Below, piece after piece: positions 1 through 4,665 of a stretch of DNA of 8,072 bases. The translations under genes and the position numbers were made by a program. Source of the DNA: an uncultured Bacillota bacterium. GTDB lineage: Bacteria > Bacillota_I > Bacilli_A > Izemoplasmatales > UBA1188. The DNA is taken from NCBI GenBank assembly GCA_937907585.1, contig CALCVH010000114.1:1-8072 (forward strand), read 5' to 3'. Positions within the stretch are counted from its first letter, which is position 1. Each line of letters opens with the position of its first letter. The notes beneath the pieces were generated by a model. That model saw nothing but the letters and a program-made list of their open reading frames with translations, was not told the DNA's origin and searched no databases.

Positions 1-416
1 TGTATTCAATTTTATTCCATGCTGTACTAGTCTTTGTTGGTTTCTCACTATTAATAACAGGCTTGTATCAGCCTTCAATAAAATCATTGTATGAAGGACT
101 TATACCTGTATTCCTATTCGGACTAATAGTATTGCCTCTAAACTTCATAATTAAGACAATTCCTGGAAATGGTTACGTAGATTACATGCTTCTTATGGAT
201 TTCAATGGATTTATACCAAAGATAAGTGGTTTCTTCATTGAACATCACATTCAAGTTATATTCTCTATATTAGTTTTATTTATTGGTTATCCTTTAGCGC
301 ACGCTATACTAAGCTTTGCGGAAATGGGCATAATAAAACTATGCAATATGTCTAAAAAAACTGAATACGAATCTAAGCCATTTAAAAGTGAAATAAAAAA
401 TGAAATCGCAATTTAG
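1..416 (+). CDS. C-terminal part of a multi-spanning membrane protein, YwaF/TMEM164-like (5' truncated by window)
   Basis: The reading frame is open from the window edge (first whole codon at 3) to TAG at 414-416, giving at least 137 residues, so the true start lies upstream. The visible part is strongly hydrophobic with about four membrane spans: roughly window residues 4-20, 32-47, 73-80 (weak) and 84-105. A basic, polar tail follows (SKKTEYESKPFKSEIKNE), probably cytoplasmic. The pattern of a His near one span (FHAVLVF), an Asn in the next (LPLNFI) and an aromatic DYMLLM segment before the last spans resembles the YwaF (TIGR02206) / TMEM164 membrane family. That assignment comes from memory of the family pattern, and the half that would settle it is missing. 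No function is claimed beyond integral membrane protein. A strong terminator overlaps the stop codon, so this is the last gene of its transcript. Confidence 0.6.
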   Translation, partial: YSILFHAVLVFVGFSLLITGLYQPSIKSLYEGLIPVFLFGLIVLPLNFIIKTIPGNGYVDYMLLMDFNGFIPKISGFFIEHHIQVIFSILVLFIGYPLAHAILSFAEMGIIKLCNMSKKTEYESKPFKSEIKNEIAI

Positions 417-432
417 TCGATTTCATTTTTTT
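395..432 (+). terminator. Intrinsic terminator overlapping the stop codon of the YwaF-like gene
   Basis: A perfect 14-bp inverted repeat pairs 395-408 (AAAAAATGAAATCG) with 418-431 (CGATTTCATTTTTT) around a 9-nt loop that contains the TAG stop at 414-416. The A-run on the left and T-run on the right let it work on both strands, but the gene ending here reads plus. It also separates this gene from the convergent minus-strand module. Confidence 0.85.
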
Positions 433-505
433 GATATCCATATAATTAAATAACACTTCTTTTATTTAAAAATGACACCAATGAGTAAGCGTAAATGATT
501 TTCAG

Positions 506-533
506 ACTCGAACAATTAGCGGTTCGAGTTTTT
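506..533 (+). terminator. Hairpin with T-run, plus-strand terminator-like
   Basis: ACTCGAAC (506-513) pairs perfectly with GTTCGAGT (522-529) around the 8-nt loop AATTAGCG, and T residues continue to 533. In the plus direction this is a plausible intrinsic terminator. In the minus direction the hairpin is followed by CTGAAAATC, with no T-run. No annotated gene ends here, because the upstream gene already has a terminator at 395-432. It is therefore either a backup terminator or the 3' end of an unannotated short RNA. Confidence 0.45.
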
Positions 534-560
534 AGATATGGATATTTTTTACGCTTACAT

Positions 561-606
561 AGAAAAAGAGCCTTACTCACGAATAAATAAATGAGTGTGC
601 AGCTCT
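561..606 (-). terminator. Probable terminator of the minus-strand nuclease/AbiEi-like module
   Basis: Read on the minus strand, AGAGC (606-602) pairs with GCTCT (571-567), and inside it ACTCA (596-592) pairs with TGAGT (579-575), with a small internal loop between the two stems. The outer stem is followed by five T residues (567-563). This is the first terminator-like structure after the 47-residue ORF in its direction of transcription. The split stem makes it weaker than a perfect hairpin. Confidence 0.55.
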
Positions 607-648
607 GATTTATCTATTTCATTTGGCAAAGGCATACAATTTTGATAC

Positions 649-720
649 AAATCGTTTGCAACCTAGTTTAAATCGTTTGCAATTACCTAATTTTTCAAGC
701 AAATCGTTTGTCACTAGTTT
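649..720. repeat. Three copies of AAATCGTTTG, each followed by a CTAGTTT-like tail
   Basis: Exact copies of AAATCGTTTG lie at 649-658, 670-679 and 701-710. Each is followed within 4-8 bases by CTAGTTT (copies 1 and 3) or CTAATTT (copy 2), giving a degenerate unit of 20-24 bp. The core, often flanked as CAAATCGTTTG, is an imperfect palindrome (CAAA/TTTG around a central triplet containing CG). This recalls operators of LacI-family regulators such as the cre box. The copies lie beyond the 3' end of the minus-strand module and before its terminator, not in an obvious promoter. No spacer regularity supports CRISPR. Confidence 0.6.
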
Positions 721-740
721 TTATGTAATTTAAGCATATA

Positions 741-884
741 TTAATATTCAGACTCAATATATTCTTCTTTAGAGATTATTCCTCTAGGATTATTATGATA
801 ATAATTTATTTTTACTTTTACTTCCTTTGTAACTTTTAACCACTTATAAAAATCACCATCTCTAAAAAAGTAATGTCTTCCCAT
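741..884 (-). CDS. 47-residue microprotein, translationally coupled to the AbiEi-like gene
   Basis: ATG at 884-882 overlaps the stop of the preceding gene by one base (TAATG), the standard arrangement for termination-reinitiation. The frame runs to TAA at 743-741 and encodes 47 residues beginning MGRHYFFRDGDFYKW. The peptide is highly charged and aromatic, with a Lys/Val-rich middle (VTKEVKVKINYY), an HNNPRG turn and an acidic Tyr-rich end (KEEYIESEY). It has no signal peptide or membrane span. I do not recognise a family. The coupling, an amino-acid mix typical of a soluble protein and the lack of a competing feature argue that it is translated. The upstream bases give only a weak ribosome site, consistent with reinitiation. 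It could be a small third component of the module or the remnant of a longer gene. Confidence 0.55.
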   Translation of the reverse strand: MGRHYFFRDGDFYKWLKVTKEVKVKINYYHNNPRGIISKEEYIESEY

Positions 885-1522
885 TATTTATACACATCTT
901 TCACAATATCCATTACTCTATTTTGAATGGATAAATTATTTAACATTTCGCTTAATGTACAAATAGTTGAATATTGATACTGGTGAGCTTCGATAATATC
1001 TTTAAAAACCATATCATTATAATATTGCAAGCATTCAATAATTACATTTGCAGCTACAACTTGATTGAAGCTAGAATATTTAAATCTATTGTCAATTATC
1101 TCTAGTGCTTCAATTAATCTTTTTGCAGAAGTATCAAACGCAAAAACAGGAAATCTAATTAATGTATATTTATCACCTAAATTTTTTGTTGTTGTCTCCA
1201 TTGCATTTGTATAAATAACAATAGGTCCTTCATATTCATTTATAATCCCATAATTCTTATACATAGCACCACCAACTACTAAGCCTGTATAATCAGATGC
1301 ATAAAATGCAATGATTGGATCTATCATATTTTCGTCAGTATTAATATAATAAAGACCTTTTGAATATAACGATAATAAACCTTCATCTTCTAGTCTTGAT
1401 AATATTTTACACATCGTTCTATAAGGCACCATTTCAAAATGATGTTTCATTTCGTATGATACATCAAACATCCTACCTCTGTTTTGATTACAATATTCTC
1501 TAATTGTCTTTGTGTAATTCAT
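884..1522 (-). CDS. AbiEi-like winged-helix protein (type IV antitoxin/abortive-infection-like family)
   Basis: The product has 212 residues. Residues about 5-60 read as a winged helix: an N-terminal helix (YTKTIREYCNQNRG), a recognition-helix region (PYRTMCKILSRLEDEGLL) and a wing ending in KGLYYIN. That last piece matches the 'operon-leader' winged helix of AbiEi/DUF6088-like proteins. The rest (65-212) is an alpha/beta domain containing a GGAMYKNYGI segment, as in AbiEi-type antitoxins where a helix precedes strands. In the AbiE system the AbiEi protein represses its promoter and counteracts the AbiEii nucleotidyltransferase; no AbiEii gene is visible here. ATG at 1522 is preferred because GGTGAT, complementary to the 16S tail, lies 7 nt upstream; an in-frame ATG at 1537 has no such site and would overlap the nuclease gene. 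The gene starts 4 nt after the nuclease stop, so the two are cotranscribed. Family call from motif memory. Confidence 0.7.
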   Translation of the reverse strand: MNYTKTIREYCNQNRGRMFDVSYEMKHHFEMVPYRTMCKILSRLEDEGLLSLYSKGLYYINTDENMIDPIIAFYASDYTGLVVGGAMYKNYGIINEYEGPIVIYTNAMETTTKNLGDKYTLIRFPVFAFDTSAKRLIEALEIIDNRFKYSSFNQVVAANVIIECLQYYNDMVFKDIIEAHQYQYSTICTLSEMLNNLSIQNRVMDIVKDVYK

Positions 1523-1526
1523 ATTA

Positions 1527-2519
1527 TTAATCACCATCGCTTAATAATAAATTAATCTCTTCTTCCGTAGGTAAATATTCCCTTATTTCATAAGAAGCAA
1601 CACCAATAGGTGCCACAGATGATTTTAGCGACCACTCAACAGAATTTTTATCTTTATTTCTACATAGTAATAAACCAATTGTTGAATTATCATCTTTAGA
1701 TTTTAATGTTTCATCAATGGCAGTAACATAAAATTGAAGCTGACCAATAAAGGATGGATCAAAATCAACATTTTTAAGTTCTACAACAACATAACATCTT
1801 AATTTAATATGATAAAATAATAAATCAATATAATAATCTTTATTTTCTGTGCTGATTCTATATTGATTACCAACAAATGAAAATCCTTTACCAAGTTCAA
1901 GAAGAACACTCTTAATTCTTTCGATCATTGCTTTTTCAATATCTAATTCTTTTGATTTTGTGTTTAAGCCTGCAAGTTCAAAAATATAAGGATCTTTTAT
2001 TACATCAACAGCAAGTTCTCCCTGAACTTCTGGTAATTGTTCATAGTAATTAGTTAATTTTTTAGAATTATCTGCTTGTCTATCATATAAATCTAAATCT
2101 ATTTGATGGTCCAAAACAACCTTATTCCATCCATTCTCCAGACATTTTTCTGCATACCATATACGCTTATTTGAATCTTCAATTCGCTCCACCAATATAG
2201 AATTATGAGTCCATGGTAATTTTGCCACTGCCGGTGGCAAATTTGATAAATCACGATATGTTTCATAAAACTTTCTCATTCTTGCAAGATTTCTAGGTGA
2301 AAAACCAGTCGCATCAGGAAATTCAATTTTTAATGAAGCAGATAATAAATTGATGAAATTAGAACCATATTTTTGGTTTTCACTAATCATTTTACCAATT
2401 CTAAAATACATATTAATCAATTCTTTATTAGCATCAGTTAATATTTTATTTCTAGTACTAACAATATCTTTTTTTATTTTTTCAATTGATTCAACAATGT
2501 TTTTATCAATATTGTTCAT
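1527..2519 (-). CDS. YhcG-type (DUF1016) PD-(D/E)XK nuclease domain protein
   Basis: The product has 330 residues, a usual length for the family. The N-terminal DUF1016 domain (about 10-165) carries the characteristic helices and the segments GFSPRNLARMRKFYETY and LPWTHNSILVERIED, followed by WYAEKCLENGW. The C-terminal domain (about 170-320) is a PD-(D/E)XK nuclease fold: DYYIDLLFYH with Asp232, then VVVELK with Glu247 and Lys249, then GQLQFYV with Gln260. The catalytic set looks intact. Family members are predicted nucleases found near restriction-modification and defence genes, and the cellular target is not established. ATG at 2519 is chosen because AAGGAGA (2531-2525) lies 5 nt upstream. 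The longer in-frame ATG at 2558 is rejected because a -10 promoter box lies inside that extension. This is the first gene of a three-gene minus-strand transcript. Confidence 0.9.
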   Translation of the reverse strand: MNNIDKNIVESIEKIKKDIVSTRNKILTDANKELINMYFRIGKMISENQKYGSNFINLLSASLKIEFPDATGFSPRNLARMRKFYETYRDLSNLPPAVAKLPWTHNSILVERIEDSNKRIWYAEKCLENGWNKVVLDHQIDLDLYDRQADNSKKLTNYYEQLPEVQGELAVDVIKDPYIFELAGLNTKSKELDIEKAMIERIKSVLLELGKGFSFVGNQYRISTENKDYYIDLLFYHIKLRCYVVVELKNVDFDPSFIGQLQFYVTAIDETLKSKDDNSTIGLLLCRNKDKNSVEWSLKSSVAPIGVASYEIREYLPTEEEINLLLSDGD

Positions 2520-2524
2520 AAAAG

Positions 2525-2550
2525 TCTCCTTGTCTGTCTCTATTATACCA
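2525..2550 (-). promoter_or_regulatory. Extended -10 promoter and ribosome binding site of the nuclease module
   Basis: On the minus strand, TGGTATAAT (2550-2542) is a perfect extended -10 element. It is followed by a short leader holding AAGGAGA (2531-2525) and then ATG at 2519. A start about 7 nt after the -10 box would leave a leader of roughly 15-20 nt. No consensus -35 is seen at 16-18 bp, which extended -10 promoters tolerate. This element fixes the translation start at 2519. Confidence 0.75.
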
Positions 2551-2580
2551 TACAACAATTAATATTGCGACAAACTTAAT

Positions 2581-2605
2581 AAAAAAATAGACAATGTCTA
2601 CTTTA
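2581..2605 (-). terminator. Weak second terminator-like hairpin on the minus strand
   Basis: Read minus, TAGAC (2600-2596) pairs with GTCTA (2592-2588) around a 3-nt loop, followed by seven T residues (2587-2581). The stem is short. The flank shares a 13-bp direct repeat, AATGTCTACTTTA, at 2593-2605 and 2682-2694 with the stronger terminator upstream. It looks like a shortened copy of that terminator and would insulate the nuclease promoter from readthrough. Confidence 0.35.
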
Positions 2606-2654
2606 ATTTTAAAACTAAAAATCTGAAAAAGTGGCTATTTACCTATATAAAGCG

Positions 2655-2688
2655 AAAAAGACATTTTGTAAATTGATACAAAATGTCT
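2655..2688 (-). terminator. Intrinsic terminator downstream of tRNA-Gln
   Basis: A perfect 12-bp stem pairs 2659-2670 with 2677-2688 (AGACATTTTGTA and TACAAAATGTCT) around a 6-nt loop. On the minus strand it ends in five T residues (2659-2655). It lies 12 bp beyond the tRNA 3' end, as expected for the end of that transcript. Confidence 0.85.
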
Positions 2689-2700
2689 ACTTTATTATCT

Positions 2701-2775
2701 TGGCAGGGCCTAAAGGATTCGAACCTTTGGTGATAGGGTCAGAGCCTATTGCCTTAACCACTTGGCGAAGGCCCC
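2701..2775 (-). tRNA. tRNA-Gln (anticodon CUG)
   Basis: The minus strand folds into a full 75-nt cloverleaf with encoded CCA. The acceptor stem GGGGCCT pairs with AGGCCCT, with a G.U at the first pair. The D arm is GCC AAGTGGTTAA GGC, the anticodon arm ATAGG CTCTGAC CCTAT, the variable loop CACC, and the T arm AAAGG TTCGAAT CCTTT. Discriminator G precedes CCA. The 7-nt anticodon loop has T33, CTG at 34-36 and A37, so it reads CAG. The weak first acceptor pair and G73 agree with glutamine identity. No strong promoter of its own is seen in the 24 bp before it. It may rely on readthrough from the zinc-ribbon gene or on a weak AT-rich promoter at about 2785-2800. Confidence 0.93.
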
Positions 2776-2798
2776 AGGATACAAAAATATTTTATCAT

Positions 2799-2830
2799 AA
2801 AAAAGGTAAAATGTTTTAGAATTTTACCTT
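2799..2830 (-). terminator. Intrinsic terminator of the zinc-ribbon membrane protein gene
   Basis: Read minus, AAGGTAAAAT (2830-2821) pairs perfectly with ATTTTACCTT (2812-2803), followed by a T-run to 2799. The left arm includes the stop codon at 2826-2824, the same design as at the YwaF-like gene. The structure sits between this gene and the tRNA. Confidence 0.8.
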
Positions 2831-3504
2831 GTCCTTACTTTTGATTTTTTAAAGAATGTTGGAAGTGTCATTATCGACAACAATAATATGATTATTCCTA
2901 TTACTCCACCTATATAGTAAAGTGGAGTTTTTTGTACAAACACACTTGGCCAAAATGATAACGCAAAATATACAAAGAATCCTACAACATCAGCCATAAC
3001 GAATGTTTTTAATTTAACTAGTTTCTTATTTAATGCTTCTATACTCATATTCATAGAATTAACTGTTAATCTGTTAATAAATGTAATGATAGATACCACA
3101 GTTAATATAATTAATATAATTATTCTAGTTTCACTTGTAAATAATTTAACTATTACTTCTAATATACTTAAGTCTACATATTCAGTTTTTGCTTTGGATA
3201 TAAATATAACAATATTGTATCCTAAAGAATAAATCATATATAACATAATAAAAAGTATTGAAGGAAATGAAAAAGGCATTTTAACCACATATTTTGGTGT
3301 ATAAGCAGTTCTTTCTACCCTGCTACCTTTTATTGAAATCTTATCATGGATTTCAGTATGGCATCTAGGACATACTTTATCTTTTTCTTCTAAGACCTTT
3401 CCACAATTTGGGCACATGATAAAACCAGGTGTGAGCGGTTCGCCACACGCATGACATACAGTTGAATATTCATCATTTTCAACGCCACATTTTGGACAGA
3501 TCAT
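2824..3504 (-). CDS. Double zinc-ribbon, four-span membrane protein of unknown function
   Basis: The product has 226 residues. The N-terminus carries two zinc ribbons with eight cysteines: CPKCG (Cys3, Cys6) with CHACG (Cys17, Cys20), and CPNCG (Cys31, Cys34) with CPRCH (Cys45, Cys48). A basic linker (about 55-76) follows, then four hydrophobic spans at about 79-102, 126-144, 168-189 and 196-215, and a Lys/Arg-rich tail. There is no signal peptide, and the positive linker and tail suggest that the ribbons and C-terminus are cytoplasmic. Such zinc-ribbon membrane proteins are common in low-GC Gram-positives, but no specific role is known to me. ATG at 3504 is supported by GGAGAG (3513-3508, minus strand) just upstream. 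The gene is divergent from the galactose operon, with promoters about 25 bp apart, so the two may share control. Confidence 0.8.
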   Translation of the reverse strand: MICPKCGVENDEYSTVCHACGEPLTPGFIMCPNCGKVLEEKDKVCPRCHTEIHDKISIKGSRVERTAYTPKYVVKMPFSFPSILFIMLYMIYSLGYNIVIFISKAKTEYVDLSILEVIVKLFTSETRIIILIILTVVSIITFINRLTVNSMNMSIEALNKKLVKLKTFVMADVVGFFVYFALSFWPSVFVQKTPLYYIGGVIGIIILLLSIMTLPTFFKKSKVRTR

Positions 3505-3539
3505 ATTGCTCTCCAGTATATTTTGTTTATTACAAAAAT

Positions 3540-3545
3540 ATTATA
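3540..3545 (-). promoter_or_regulatory. -10 box of the zinc-ribbon gene promoter
   Basis: TATAAT occurs on the minus strand at 3545-3540, about 36 bp before the start codon, with GGAGAG between them. The sequence 17 bp upstream (CACACA on the minus strand) is a poor -35, so the promoter is probably weak or activator-dependent. Confidence 0.5.
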
Positions 3546-3547
3546 CA

Positions 3548-3565
3548 ACATTATTTTTATAATGT
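3548..3565. promoter_or_regulatory. Candidate operator: ACATTAT-tttt-ATAATGT dyad between divergent promoters
   Basis: A perfect 7+7 bp inverted repeat with a 4-bp spacer (ACATTAT at 3548-3554, ATAATGT at 3559-3565) fills the gap between the minus-strand -10 box (3540-3545) and the plus-strand extended -10 (3567-3575). A protein bound here would cover the -35 regions of both promoters. The geometry fits a dimeric repressor or activator, and the identity of the regulator is unknown. In a region this AT-rich, chance is a real alternative. Confidence 0.4.
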
Positions 3566-3566
3566 G

Positions 3567-3575
3567 TGCTATAAT
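3567..3575 (+). promoter_or_regulatory. Extended -10 promoter of the galM-galT-galK operon
   Basis: TGCTATAAT is a perfect extended -10 element. Transcription would begin near 3582, giving an AT-rich leader of about 65 nt before galM. The hexamer 17 bp upstream (AACATT) is not a consensus -35. The leader has no convincing riboswitch-like structure. The ribosome site before galM is AAGGTGGG at 3640-3647, close to the ATG at 3650. Confidence 0.6.
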
Positions 3576-3649
3576 TTACTTGAAATAAAAAAATGTATAA
3601 AAATTACATATTTTTATTTAAAATAATACAATTTTTATAAAGGTGGGTT

Positions 3650-4663
3650 ATGTACAAGATACTATCAAGAACTAGAGGAGTTAAACTAGTCGAATTCTAT
3701 AATGACAACAACTTTCATGTAATACTTTCAAATTATGGAGCTTCTATCTATGAGATTGATATGCCTGATAAAAATGGCAATTTAGAATGTATAACATTGA
3801 CTCCACAAATGGGTTATTACTTCAATAATAATAAATGTATGGGATTAACCGTTGGTAGAGTTGCAGGAAGAATTAAAGACGCAACGTTTACCATCAATGA
3901 TAAAACATATAACATTAAACCTAATGAACATGGTAAAAATCTTCTCCATAGCGGTGATCAAGGATTTCAAAATAAATTATTTGATTTCGATATTAAAGAC
4001 GAGAAAGAATATACAAAAGTTATCTATTCTTTATTTGTTAAAGATTTAGAAGATGGATTCCCAGGTGATCTAGAATTTAGAGCGACTTATACTCTTTATA
4101 AGAATGAAAATATAATCAGTTTAGATTATCAAGCGGTTTCATCTAAAGATACATTATTAAATATTACAAATCATTCATATTTTAATATGTCAGGTAATTT
4201 AAAAAGAAATATATTAGATGAATACCTTACTATTAATAAAAGTTATATAGGATTAATGAATCAAGATTCTATTTTAGAAAAGCTACAAGCTGTTCCAAAA
4301 GAATTTGATTTTAGAAAAGAAAAACAAATTGGATTAGATTTTAGAAGTGAAAAAGTTATCGTTCCTGCATTAGGGTATGATCATTACTTTGCAGACTCAA
4401 AACCAACTGTTGTAAATCTATATGATAAAGTATCTGGAAGAAATCTAGAAGTTACTTCTGATTATAACGATGTAGTAATATATACTAATAATTATGTATC
4501 AAATACTATATTCATTAATGGAGTAGTAGATTCTCCACAAATCGCTGTCGCAATTGAACCATGTAGAATGACTAAAGTTTTAACTCCTGATGGAATAGTA
4601 CAAGGCGCACACAAATTATATAACTACAATATAACTTATAAATTTACTATAAAGGAAGAATAG
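3650..4663 (+). CDS. galM: Galactose mutarotase (aldose 1-epimerase)
   Basis: This enzyme interconverts beta- and alpha-D-galactose in the cytoplasm, supplying the alpha anomer to galactokinase. The product has 337 residues, typical for GalM. Family motifs occur in order: the G-R-x-x-G-R-I segment (69-75), HGKNLLHSG with His100, TNHSYFNMSG with His175, GYDHYF with Asp244, and AIEPCRM with Glu303. These positions match the active-site His, His, Asp, Glu set known from Lactococcus GalM, with Glu as base and His175 as acid, so the enzyme looks intact. The start at 3650 follows AAGGTGGG with close spacing. It is the first gene of the operon, and galT starts 2 bp after its stop. Confidence 0.95.
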   Translation: MYKILSRTRGVKLVEFYNDNNFHVILSNYGASIYEIDMPDKNGNLECITLTPQMGYYFNNNKCMGLTVGRVAGRIKDATFTINDKTYNIKPNEHGKNLLHSGDQGFQNKLFDFDIKDEKEYTKVIYSLFVKDLEDGFPGDLEFRATYTLYKNENIISLDYQAVSSKDTLLNITNHSYFNMSGNLKRNILDEYLTINKSYIGLMNQDSILEKLQAVPKEFDFRKEKQIGLDFRSEKVIVPALGYDHYFADSKPTVVNLYDKVSGRNLEVTSDYNDVVIYTNNYVSNTIFINGVVDSPQIAVAIEPCRMTKVLTPDGIVQGAHKLYNYNITYKFTIKEE

Positions 4664-4665
4664 AA

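Larger units (their letters stand above)
433..608. repeat. Cluster of overlapping, partly mutually exclusive inverted repeats
   Basis: No gene is supported here. Pairings seen directly: ATATCCATAT (434-443) with ATATGGATAT (536-545); GTAAGCGTAAA (485-495) with TTTACGCTTAC (548-558); ACTCGAAC (506-513) with GTTCGAGT (522-529); TGAGTAAG (482-489) with CTTACTCA (572-579). The first and second cross each other and cannot form together without a pseudoknot. The second and fourth share the same left arm. The innermost hairpin nests within all of them. A TATAAT at 441-446 could be a plus-strand -10 box, but no good -35 goes with it. The block could be a small structured RNA, a cruciform-forming DNA site, or the remnant of a mobile element. 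The sequence does not decide between these. Confidence 0.5.

Noticed and set aside
622..636. Attachment-site copy of the tRNA-Gln 3' end
   Set aside because: TTGGCAAAGGC at 624-634 resembles TTGGCAGGGCC at the tRNA end at only 8 of 11 positions; this is too short and imperfect to claim.
649..720. CRISPR array
   Set aside because: The repeats are only 10 bp, spacing is 21 and 31 bp, and no cas genes are present.
2520..2558. N-terminal extension of the nuclease to ATG at 2558
   Set aside because: A perfect extended -10 box lies inside it, and a strong ribosome site points to ATG at 2519.
2350..2562. Plus-strand 70-residue hydrophobic reading frame
   Set aside because: It is antisense to the start of the nuclease gene; its hydrophobicity comes from reverse reading of Lys/Ile-rich codons, and it has no ribosome site.
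2631..2819. Plus-strand 62-residue reading frame across the tRNA
   Set aside because: It is the antisense translation of tRNA-Gln (the GFEPLV...TTWRRPQ-type peptide is a known artefact of reading a tRNA backwards) joined to two terminators.
3852..4049. Out-of-frame reading frame within galM; likewise 4785-5015 (minus), 5150-5347 (plus) and 7361-7552 (minus)
   Set aside because: Each is fully covered by a well-supported gene in another frame and lacks motifs or ribosome sites.
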